Made by a program: the position numbers and the translations under genes. A model generated the notes under the pieces. That model had not been told where the DNA came from. It did no database searches and saw only the letters and a list, made by a program, of their open reading frames with translations. From JBFWWP01 sp050246115 (GTDB lineage: Bacteria; Planctomycetota; UBA8108; UBA1146; JAJFFE01), in NCBI GenBank assembly GCA_050246115.1, contig JBFWWP010000049.1, positions 1 to 25,859 of the forward strand: a stretch of DNA of 25,859 bases. Direction: 5' to 3'. Positions 1 to 7,313 of the stretch are shown here, one piece after another (the stretch's first letter is position 1; every line of letters begins with the position of its first letter).

Positions 1-239
1 GAGAACTGCATGAACTTGGGGAGGGTCTTCCCAGAGTACGAGACGACGAGGTGCAAGTGGTTGCTCAAGACCTGGAAGGCGTGGACCCTGACCGAGTAGC
101 GATCCGCCGCGACGGCGAGCAGATACACGATGAGCTGGTTCACTTCCCGGCTCGGCCGAAGTCGATGCTGACGTTTCAAGACGCGCCGCGTCACCATGAC
201 CGTGCCGCTCGGCGGTAGCAGACGTGGGGGTGTCGCCAT
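1..239 (-). CDS. REP-associated (IS200-like, HUH) transposase, N-terminal part, cut by window edge
   Basis: Reading the minus strand from ATG at 239-237 gives 79 codons open to the window edge. The start has a strong Shine-Dalgarno (AGAGGAG, five bases before ATG). The protein has the layout of REP-associated tyrosine transposases: an N-terminal stretch with VTRRVLKRQHRLRP, then VNQLIVYLLAVAADRYSV, then VLSNHLHLVV, which is the HUH (His-hydrophobic-His) metal-binding motif of Y1 transposases, followed by GKTLPKFMQF. The catalytic tyrosine would lie beyond the edge. Family members nick and join single-stranded DNA and usually act on short palindromes near their own gene. This fits the palindromic hexamer arrays directly upstream (466-845). 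Only about the first half of a typical gene is visible, so whether the gene is intact is unknown. Confidence 0.8.
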   Translation of the reverse strand, partial: MATPPRLLPPSGTVMVTRRVLKRQHRLRPSREVNQLIVYLLAVAADRYSVRVHAFQVLSNHLHLVVSYSGKTLPKFMQF

Positions 240-465
240 GCGAACTCCTCTCACGGAGGATGTTCGCAATCCGCCAGCCGGGCGGTCATCAGCGACCCCG
301 AAACGCCGCAACTGCAGACTACCACCGCGACTGAACCTCCGACGTCAAGGAATCGTCGGCCCTGGGGCCTTCGTCGTCGAAAGACCGAACCAGGACGAAG
401 CACCGGAGGCGGTTGCTCGAGTGGTGGGGGGCGGGGCACGGGGATTACTCTCGGGCGGGTGTTTC

Positions 466-845
466 CCTCCCCGTACTCGTACTCGTACTCGTACTCGTAC
501 TCGCGCTCCCGAACTTGATCCGACGCTCGTGGTCCAGCTTCACTTCTGGCTCCCTTCCGATCGAGTACGAGTACGAGTACCGCTTCGCTGAGTACGAGTA
601 CGGACCCTCGCCCAACGTCTCGGCGTTCACCTGCGGCCGCTTGCGGGGCATTCCGTGCAATCGCTTGTTCGGCCTCTCCGTGTCCTCGTCCCCGTCCCCG
701 TCCCGTACTCGTACTCGTCCCCGTACTCGTACTCGCGCTCCCGAACTTGATCCGACGCTCGTGGTCCAGCATCACTCCTGGCTCCCTTCCGATCGAGTAC
801 GAGTCCCGCTTCGCGGAGTACGAGTCCCGCTTCGCGGAAGTACTG
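466..845. repeat. Inverted GTACTC/GAGTAC hexamer arrays with an 83-bp direct repeat
   Basis: Runs of the hexamer CGTACT (for example 473-502 and 704-735) face runs of the complementary hexamer GAGTAC (562-580 and 591-601, 795-824). Each block can therefore fold into a hairpin, and the unit occurs twice. An 83-bp segment, 490-572, recurs at 722-804 with two differences. A 21-bp unit is repeated exactly in tandem at 795-815 and 816-836. Reading frames through this field give artificial strings such as EYEYEY, YSYSYS and STSTST and should not be called as genes. The field lies between the stop of the TPR-like gene and the start of the transposase gene, with both genes on the minus strand. Positions 240-465 hold no recognisable gene. 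Confidence 0.85.
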
Positions 846-896
846 GTCCGGGCTCTCGCCGAACGCGAGTTGCTTGTGAATGCGCTGGATCTGGGA

Positions 897-2291
897 TTAG
901 CGCTCTCCGCCCGGTTGCTGCAGGCGGGCGAGTCGACTCTCGATGGCGAAGGGGTAACGGGCGATGACGTAGTGTTCGTACAGGCGCGCGAACGTCTCTC
1001 GGTGGATTCGTTGTCCCATTCGGCGTAGCTCGATGAGGAGATCTGCCTGGTCCTTGCGGTCCAGGAACATGAGGGCGTGCACGTACAGATTCGAGCGGGC
1101 CTTGAATTGGAGTACGGGATCGTGGATCTGCGCCAGTTGGAGTAGCAGGGTGTCGTAGTCTTCGCGCGATGGCGGATCGATGGTCGCGAACGGGTAGGTT
1201 GCGAGCGCGAGTCGTTCGGGGAGCTCCCACGGCGCCTTCGAGGCGTCGGCCTCGGCGCTCAGCTCGGCGAGAGACTTCGCGGCCAAGCTTGCGTCGTCCT
1301 CGGCGAGGGCTCGATCGGCGAGGACGAGCCGGGCCTCCGTAGCACCCTGGTGGTCGGCCGGATTCAGCGCTTCGAAGGCGTCGATCGCGGCACGCAAGAG
1401 GTCCGAGGCCTCGTCCGAGTTGCCGAGCAGGGCTTCGACTTGGCCCGATCGCAACAGCAACTGCGCGTTGCGTTGGTCATCCCGAGGTGCATCCGGCCGG
1501 TCCAGGAGTTCGCCGGCGGCAACGATCTCACGGAAGGCCAGTTCCGCTTGTTCCGTGCCGAACGCGGCGGCAGCGGTCGCGAAGTGGGTGTCGATCAAGA
1601 ACTCGAAACGCGCCGACTCGGTGGCCTCTCGCCGGAGTGCCTCGTCACCGAGCAAGTTGACGACGCCGGTGTAGTCGCCAAGACGTTGCGAGACGCGCGC
1701 GAGCTGCAGCACGAGATCCCACTGTCGGACCAAGTCATGAGACCGCGCTCGCCGGTAGGCGTCCCGGAGCAGAGCGCGCGCGGGCCCGAACTCGCCGCGT
1801 TCCTCGAGCGATCTCGCCAGGTGTTGCGCGAGCAGCGCCCGAGCATAATCGGCGGTTGCGCCGCTGAGGCCGGCCGCAGGATCCATTGGGGCTTGGGCTG
1901 ACACCTCGCCCGGCCCTTCCCCCGGACGGTCTTCGCCGACGAGCAACTCGAACGTGTCGGTGAGGGTGCGATCGGGGACCGCGTCCGACGGGACGGCTTC
2001 CCGCAGCAGCGCCAGCTCCTGCCAGACCGTTTCTGGGTCAAGCTCGCCGCGGTTCAACCACCAGGCGAGGATCACCAACGGTCCCAACGCGGGCTCGGCG
2101 GATCGCAAGCGGACGTAGGTTGCCGCCACCGCGTCGCCACCGAGCGCCAGGGACTGTCCGATCTGCGCCCACGGTTCGGCGAGGCGGCTCAGGGTGGGGT
2201 CGTTCGCGATCGACGCGGTGACCGCTGCAAGGCTCTCGGTGCGAGCGAGGGTCTCCACGAGGAGAGTCGTGGGGCGCTCGCGGCGGATCAT
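897..2291 (-). CDS. TPR-like alpha-helical repeat protein of unknown function
   Basis: This is a 464-aa protein starting at ATG 2291 with GGAG about seven bases upstream, and ending TAA at 897-899. I do not recognise a specific family. The sequence is almost entirely helical, with repeating 30-40 residue helix pairs rich in Ala, Leu, Glu and Arg (for example GEFGPARALLRDAYRRARSH and YTGVVNLLGDEALRREATES). This is typical of tetratricopeptide-type superhelices that serve as protein-protein scaffolds. There is no signal peptide and no membrane segment, so it should be cytoplasmic. It is divergent from the helicase gene and is followed by the hexamer arrays. The last 40 codons lie close to the repeat field but keep normal codon use. 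The function cannot be assigned from sequence alone. Confidence 0.75.
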   Translation of the reverse strand: MIRRERPTTLLVETLARTESLAAVTASIANDPTLSRLAEPWAQIGQSLALGGDAVAATYVRLRSAEPALGPLVILAWWLNRGELDPETVWQELALLREAVPSDAVPDRTLTDTFELLVGEDRPGEGPGEVSAQAPMDPAAGLSGATADYARALLAQHLARSLEERGEFGPARALLRDAYRRARSHDLVRQWDLVLQLARVSQRLGDYTGVVNLLGDEALRREATESARFEFLIDTHFATAAAAFGTEQAELAFREIVAAGELLDRPDAPRDDQRNAQLLLRSGQVEALLGNSDEASDLLRAAIDAFEALNPADHQGATEARLVLADRALAEDDASLAAKSLAELSAEADASKAPWELPERLALATYPFATIDPPSREDYDTLLLQLAQIHDPVLQFKARSNLYVHALMFLDRKDQADLLIELRRMGQRIHRETFARLYEHYVIARYPFAIESRLARLQQPGGER

Positions 2292-2484
2292 CGGGTTCTC
2301 CGGTTCTGTGAGGCTCGCCCCAGGGGCGACCGAGCCGTGCCGGTAGGGCGGGCGCGGAGTCGAGGTGAGGTCGGGGCTACCGGGATCCCACGCGCTGTCG
2401 GCAATCGGTCCTTTCGTTCGGGGGCTCGGCCAGGAACGACCCCGCGGGCCGCGATGATAGCACGGGAGTCGCGCGGGGTCGCGG

Positions 2485-5379
2485 GTGTCGATCGCTTCCG
2501 GGCGCTGCCTCTCCGAAGGTGCCCTTCAGGGGTTCGCGCACGAGTCGTCCCCGTTTCGCCGACGGAGTCGGGTCGGGTTCAGTGGATCGGGAAGCTCGGT
2601 ACCGGACCGTCACCGCCGTGACCCGCCGAAGAACTGCAAGGAAACGGCGACGCGAGGATTCCGCGCTGGGGCCCGTGTCGGCCGCAGCTCGCCGTCCGCT
2701 TTGCTGTTGGCACCGACTTCGGGTGGTGTATGGTCCTGGCGTTCGGTTCGGCGAGAGCGAGTGGCGTCGGCGGTCTCTGCGAGTGTTCCTCCTGCGAACG
2801 GATCGAGATCATTGCACCTCGATGATCCGGCGACCCCTGCGCGCGCATGCTTCACCGACGCGGCTCGCCAGCATCTGCGTGACGCCATTCAGTCCGCGGC
2901 CGGCAACGAGGTGTTCGCGTTCGGGCGTCTCGACGAGCGCCATGTCGTCTCCGGGATCGAGGTCATCGCTCGCGGCAACGCCTCCGCCGTGCCCGTGTTC
3001 CTCGATCGTGCCGGGGACTCGCGGGTTCTGATCCACAACCACCCGAGTGGGCAGCTGTTGCCTTCGCCTGCGGACCTCACGGTGGCCAGCGAAGCCGGAG
3101 TGCGAGGCCTCGGGTTCTTCATCGTCGACAACGATGTCGAGCGCGTGTACCGAGTCGTCGAGCCCTTCGATGAGCAAGGGAAGGAACTGCTCGACGAAGC
3201 AGAGATCGGAGCCATCTTCGGCCCGGGCGGGAAGTTGGCGCGCGCGGTCCCGAAGTTCGAGGATCGGGGTGGCCAGCGCGACCTGGCGATCGAAGTCGCC
3301 CGCAGCTTCAATCGCGGCGAAGTCGTGGCTTTCGAGGCCGGCACGGGCGTAGGCAAGTCCTACGCGTATCTCGTGCCCGCGATCCTGTGGGCGGTGAAGA
3401 ACAGGACCCGCGTGATCGTCTCGACGCAGACCATCGCGCTGCAAGAGCAACTCATCCACAAGGACCTACCATCGCTCGCGCGGGTGCTCGACGTCGAGTT
3501 CACGTACGCGCTCATCAAGGGACGCGCCAACTACGCCTGTCGCCGCAAGGCCGCGGAGGTGGAGAAACAGCCCGATTTGTTCGCCGACGGGACGGAGCGA
3601 TCGGCGTGGAATCAGGAGCTACTCGAGTGGGTGAAGCACACTCGGGAGGGATCGCGTTCGGATCTGATGCGGGTTCCGCCGCCCGACGTTTGGGACGACT
3701 TCGCGTCGACGACCGAGCAGTCGCTCAAGGTACGCTGTCCGCACTATCGCTCGTGCTTCTACTACGAGGCGCGCCGTCGGGCTTCCAAAGCCCAGATCGT
3801 GGTGGTGAACCACCACTTGTTCTTCGCCGATCTGGCGATTCGCATGGGTTCCGGCTCGTACGACCATGACCTGGTGGTTCCTGGTTACCAGCACGTGATC
3901 TTCGACGAAGCGCATCGACTGGAGGACGTGGCCGCCGAGCACTTCGGCTCCCAGATATCGCGGACGGGCCTGCAAGCCGCGCTGGGACGCTTGTTGTCCG
4001 ATGGAAGCGGTGGCGGAGTCGAGCGGGGGCGGTTGAAGTATGTGGCGTCGGTACTCCAGCAACATCGCGGTTGGGCGGCGCTCGAGTTTCTCGACCTCGA
4101 ACTGCTCCCGCGGCTGCGGGACCTGCGCCACCGGGCGCGTGAGTTGTTCCTGACCGTTCGGGAGCGCTGCCTGGATGGCGTCGTACCCGATGCGAATCTG
4201 GACAGCGGCCAACCTCCTGCGCGCCGAGTCGGTACCGGAGCCGGCGACTTGGCGGTCGACACGGTGAGCGGTCCCCTGGGAGAATTGAGCCTGGAACTGC
4301 GGCTGCTCGAGGGCAAGTTGCAGCACGGGCGTGAGCTCGTGACCGACCACCGCTTCGAGCCGAGCGAAGTCTTCGAGGCCGTCGTCGCCGAGTTTCGGGC
4401 CGCCGAGCAGCGGATTCGCGAGCAGCAGGGTGCGATCGATCGTTTCCTCCGCAGCGGCGACGGCCGATTGGCGTGGGTGGAGGTCGACGTCGGCGCTCGC
4501 AAGAACCTGCTCCTGCGGACCGCGCCGGTACGCGTTGCGGCCTTGTTGTCCGAGCACCTCTACCGGCCGATCGCCTCGGTGACCATGGTGTCGGCGACCT
4601 TGTGTGTCGATGAGAAGTGGGATTTCCTGGGCGATCGTCTCGGGTGGTTCTCGACCGAAGCCGGTCGGTTTCGCGGGGCCCAGTTCCCATCTCCCTTCGC
4701 CTATGATCAGCAGGCCTGCCTCGCCCTTCCCACGGACCTCCCGGCGCCGACGGATCCCGCCTTCAGCGCTCGGTTCGCGGAACTCGTGATCGATACCGCG
4801 CGCAGCGTGGGGGGAAGGACCTTCGTTCTGTTCACATCGCATCGAACACTGCAAGGCGTGGCCCACCGAGTCCGCTCCGCGCTCGGGCGCCTCGGCCTGC
4901 CGATGCTCGTGCAAGGCGAACGCCCACGCTCCGAACTGCTGCACCGCTTTCGCGAGGCGGGCAACGCGGTCTTGTTCGGCAACCAGACCTTCTGGGAGGG
5001 GGTCGATGTTCCCGGCGACGCGTTGTCGTGCGTGATCATCGCGCGCTTGCCCTTCAAGGTGCCATCGCACCCCCTGGAGCGCGCGCGCGCGGAAGAGCTG
5101 GAGGCGCGTGGCCTCAACCCTTTTCGTCACCTGACCCTTCCGAGTGCCGCGCTGACCCTCAAACAAGGATTCGGACGTTTGGTGCGGACCCGTGAGGATC
5201 GGGGAGTCGTGATCGTTGCCGACTCGCGCGTGCACTCGGCGCGCTACGGCGCGCTGTTTCTGAGGAGCCTTCCGGAGTGCATGCGGCTGGAGGGCGCCTG
5301 GTCGGAGATCCGGGGACGCATCGCCGAATTCGTGAATCACTCCACTGCGCGCCCCCCGGGATCCGACTCGGGTGCGTGA
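2485..5379 (+). CDS. JAMM/RadC-like domain fused to DinG-type (XPD-like) DNA helicase
   Basis: Residues are numbered from ATG 2485. The first 90-110 residues are Ser/Arg-rich and look non-coding, so the true start is probably GTG 2761 or TTG 2812. The N-terminal domain (about 115-260) carries a RadC-type JAMM motif: HNHPSG with H184 and H186, then PSPAD ending in D197, with E142 as candidate glutamate. Next is a superfamily 2 helicase of the DinG/XPD type: Walker A GTGVGKS (286-292), DEAH box (474-477), motif VSATL, and motif VI QGFGRLVR (894-901). The iron-sulphur domain between Walker A and DEAH has C352, C418 and C424, but Ser413 where E. coli DinG has its second cysteine. DinG enzymes unwind 5'-3' and resolve R-loops and forked DNA. 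A metal site next to the helicase suggests DNA or protein cleavage or binding, which is inference. The gene stands alone. Confidence 0.9.
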   Translation: MSIASGRCLSEGALQGFAHESSPFRRRSRVGFSGSGSSVPDRHRRDPPKNCKETATRGFRAGARVGRSSPSALLLAPTSGGVWSWRSVRRERVASAVSASVPPANGSRSLHLDDPATPARACFTDAARQHLRDAIQSAAGNEVFAFGRLDERHVVSGIEVIARGNASAVPVFLDRAGDSRVLIHNHPSGQLLPSPADLTVASEAGVRGLGFFIVDNDVERVYRVVEPFDEQGKELLDEAEIGAIFGPGGKLARAVPKFEDRGGQRDLAIEVARSFNRGEVVAFEAGTGVGKSYAYLVPAILWAVKNRTRVIVSTQTIALQEQLIHKDLPSLARVLDVEFTYALIKGRANYACRRKAAEVEKQPDLFADGTERSAWNQELLEWVKHTREGSRSDLMRVPPPDVWDDFASTTEQSLKVRCPHYRSCFYYEARRRASKAQIVVVNHHLFFADLAIRMGSGSYDHDLVVPGYQHVIFDEAHRLEDVAAEHFGSQISRTGLQAALGRLLSDGSGGGVERGRLKYVASVLQQHRGWAALEFLDLELLPRLRDLRHRARELFLTVRERCLDGVVPDANLDSGQPPARRVGTGAGDLAVDTVSGPLGELSLELRLLEGKLQHGRELVTDHRFEPSEVFEAVVAEFRAAEQRIREQQGAIDRFLRSGDGRLAWVEVDVGARKNLLLRTAPVRVAALLSEHLYRPIASVTMVSATLCVDEKWDFLGDRLGWFSTEAGRFRGAQFPSPFAYDQQACLALPTDLPAPTDPAFSARFAELVIDTARSVGGRTFVLFTSHRTLQGVAHRVRSALGRLGLPMLVQGERPRSELLHRFREAGNAVLFGNQTFWEGVDVPGDALSCVIIARLPFKVPSHPLERARAEELEARGLNPFRHLTLPSAALTLKQGFGRLVRTREDRGVVIVADSRVHSARYGALFLRSLPECMRLEGAWSEIRGRIAEFVNHSTARPPGSDSGA

Positions 5380-5484
5380 CTTCGGGCGTTCGGTCGGCGA
5401 GAATCGGCGGGGTAGCGTGACCCGCTGGGGTTCCGCACGGTCGCTCGAGAGTAGCTTTCGCTTCGCTACGGAACGGAGGATTCG

Positions 5485-6228
5485 ATGCGCCTCACCGCCA
5501 TGATTCTCGGTCTCGCAGTCAACCTGGCACTCGTGGCTCGTACCGACGGGCAGAGCACGGTGTATCAACTCGTCGAGGCGTCGAGTTCGTACATCTTCGG
5601 TTGCTATCCCCCGTGTTTGTGTCCGATCTTCGCCACCAACGACCTCCAGGGGACGTTCGTGCTGACTTTCACCGGTTTCGACGGCACGTACGATCAGTAC
5701 GACGTCAGTGCCGTCGACTGGAGCGCGTCCGCCGGGGCGATCCTCATTTCAGGCAGTGGGAGCTACCGAAGGACCGTCGCAACTCCGCTGTTGCAAGAAC
5801 TCACCCTCGACCTCGTGATCGATGGCACGCCCCATACGGTCACCAGCGGCGTCGTGGCAGTCGTCCAGTTTCCGAACATCGAAGTCGCGGCGGCGGAGAA
5901 CGGCTTCTTCTGTTTCGACTACGTCGTGAGCTTCACGGCGGTTCCGGCCGGCCCGGCCCCGCAGAACTTCATGAGGGGCGACTGCAACGTCGACTCGGCC
6001 GTGAACATTGCCGATGTGATCTTCGGTCTCGACGTACTGTTCGGAGCCGGGAGCTCGCCTCCCTGCGAGGACTCGTGCGACGGCAATGACGACGGAGCCT
6101 TCAACATCGCCGACATGGTGGCCATCTTGAACTACTTGTTCGTCGGCGGGGCCTTGCCGGAGCCGCTCCTCTGCGGACCGGATCTCGACTTCGACATGCT
6201 GCAGTGCGGCAGTTCGCCGTGCCCCTAA
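5485..6228 (+). CDS. Secreted protein with C-terminal dockerin-like repeats
   Basis: This is a 247-aa protein starting at ATG 5485 with a good GGAGG ribosome site. Residues 1-23 form a signal peptide (hydrophobic core MILGLAVNLALVA, cleavage near TDGQS). Residues 24-160 are a beta-rich, low-charge region without a recognised family. The C-terminus holds two EF-hand-like dockerin repeats: RGDCNVDSAVNIADVIFGL (164-187) and a second one, CDGNDDGAFNIADMVAILNY (193-219), ending in a short Cys-containing tail. Repeats of this kind are very common at the C-termini of exported planctomycete proteins, where they may bind calcium or act in sorting. No cohesin partner is seen here. The TAA stop (6226-6228) is the first triplet of the 184-bp palindromic element, so the original C-terminus may have been trimmed or extended by its insertion. 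Confidence 0.85.
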   Translation: MRLTAMILGLAVNLALVARTDGQSTVYQLVEASSSYIFGCYPPCLCPIFATNDLQGTFVLTFTGFDGTYDQYDVSAVDWSASAGAILISGSGSYRRTVATPLLQELTLDLVIDGTPHTVTSGVVAVVQFPNIEVAAAENGFFCFDYVVSFTAVPAGPAPQNFMRGDCNVDSAVNIADVIFGLDVLFGAGSSPPCEDSCDGNDDGAFNIADMVAILNYLFVGGALPEPLLCGPDLDFDMLQCGSSPCP

Positions 6229-6409
6229 GGAGTCGCCCAAGAATAACTTCGACATCTTGCCGTCGATTTGGGTCAGATTCGGCCGATCCGGAAAGCTCGA
6301 AACCGGAGGCGTAGCCTTAGTTCCGGTGAGGATTTCGAGGTTTTCGGATCGGTCGAAGATGGCCCGAAGCGACGAGCAAGAGGGTGAAGTTATTCTTGGG
6401 CGACTCCTA
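6226..6409 (+). repeat. 184-bp full-length palindromic element, copy 1
   Basis: This is the first of three copies. The outer 23 bp (AGGAGTCGCCCAAGAATAAC plus TTC) are repeated exactly inverted at the right end. Homology between the arms continues inward with scattered mismatches (shared blocks TCTTGC, CGTCG, TTCG, CCGATCCG, CTCGAAA) to an apical hairpin: CCGG, then AGGC-GTA-GCCT, then TTAGTTCCGG. The whole element could fold as one long stem. The flanks contain TA on both sides, which could be a TA target duplication but overlaps the repeat itself. It sits between the convergent dockerin-like gene and ttcA, so it could also serve as a two-way transcription barrier. It encodes no credible protein. 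Confidence 0.9.
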
Positions 6410-6427
6410 AGCCGTTTGCGCGCGGTG

Positions 6428-7237
6428 TCAGCTTTCGCCGAGTAGCTCGGCAGCGGTGGCCTCGGGCGGGGTGTCGGTGCCGCGCAGCAGTCGGTCTAGG
6501 TCGACGTTCTTCAGCGCGTGCAACAGGCTACCCCGCACCTCGGGAGTCTCGGCCTCGAGTTCCGCGATGAGCCGCCGCACGCGTAGGCGCTTGAGGTTTT
6601 CCTGTGAGCCGCACAGGTTGCAGGGAAGGATCGGGTAGGCCGCCGCTCGTGCGTGGTCGCGAATCTCGGTTTCCGGGCACTCCACGAGCGGCCGAATCAC
6701 CTCGAGCTGACCGTCCTTCGTCGTCAGCCGCGGTGGCATTGCGTGGAGCTTGCCCGTGTAGAACAGGTTCATCAAGAACGTCTCGAGGACGTCCTCACGG
6801 TGGTGCCCGAGCGCTACCTTGTTGCAGCCGAGGCGCCGTGCCGCGTCGTAGAGGATCCCGCGCCGAAACCGCGAGCAAGCCGCGCAGTAGCTCTTGCCCG
6901 CGTGCGTCACTTCCATCACCTTCGAGTACGTATCTCGGTGGACGATCTCGTACGGTTCACCGAAGGCGGCGAGCCATTGCTCGAGATCTCGACCGTCGTA
7001 GCCCGGTTGGCCTTGGTCGACGTGCACGGCGACCAGCTCGAACCCAATCGGCGCCCGGCGTCGGAGCTCGCTCAAGAGGTCGAGGAGGGTGTAACTGTCC
7101 TTGCCGCCCGAGACCGCCACGAGCACGCGATCGCCGTCCCCGATCAGTCGGTACTCGTGGATCGCCCGGCCGATGCGCCCGAGCAACGTTTTGCGAACAT
7201 CACGCGAGTCGCCGCGGGGCGCCATGAGCTGGCTCAA
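6428..7237 (-). CDS. ttcA: TtcA, tRNA 2-thiocytidine(32) synthetase
   Basis: This is a 269-aa protein of the PP-loop ATP pyrophosphatase family. It carries the PP-loop SGGKDS (43-48), the pair C118-x2-C121 in SYCAACSRFRRG that holds the iron-sulphur cluster in TtcA, and a second pair C206-x2-C209 in LPCNLCGSQ. HHREDVLETFLMNLF and the length match TtcA throughout. TtcA transfers sulphur to cytidine 32 of certain tRNAs in the cytoplasm. The longest frame starts at TTG 7237; ATG at 7225-7223 is an equally good alternative, and neither has a clear ribosome site. The gene lies 76 bp after the anti-sigma gene on the same strand, so it may be read through from the sigma operon. It ends 18 bp from palindromic element copy 1. 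Confidence 0.93.
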   Translation of the reverse strand: MSQLMAPRGDSRDVRKTLLGRIGRAIHEYRLIGDGDRVLVAVSGGKDSYTLLDLLSELRRRAPIGFELVAVHVDQGQPGYDGRDLEQWLAAFGEPYEIVHRDTYSKVMEVTHAGKSYCAACSRFRRGILYDAARRLGCNKVALGHHREDVLETFLMNLFYTGKLHAMPPRLTTKDGQLEVIRPLVECPETEIRDHARAAAYPILPCNLCGSQENLKRLRVRRLIAELEAETPEVRGSLLHALKNVDLDRLLRGTDTPPEATAAELLGES

Positions 7238-7313
7238 AGGAGGTTACCTGTCGTCCGCAGGAAGTTGTCCACCGTGAACTCCTCGGTGGATCGGTTGCGG
7301 CTTTGCCGGGGGC

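Noticed and set aside
466..845. CRISPR array
   Set aside because: The repeats are contiguous hexamers and one long duplicated cassette; there are no regular spacers and no cas genes.
196..967. Several frames of 70-184 aa on both strands through the hexamer field
   Set aside because: They are made of EYEYEY, YSYSYS or TRTRTR strings created by the GTACTC/GAGTAC repeats and have no ribosome sites or fold-like pattern.
3619..5568. 649-aa frame on the minus strand opposite the helicase
   Set aside because: It is a shadow of the high-GC helicase gene; all helicase motifs are on the plus strand and the antisense product has no recognisable domain.
6257..6445. Small ORF inside palindromic element copy 1, partly shared by copies 2 and 3
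   Set aside because: The frame is broken in copy 2 by one base, and the similarity follows from the DNA palindrome; no ribosome site.
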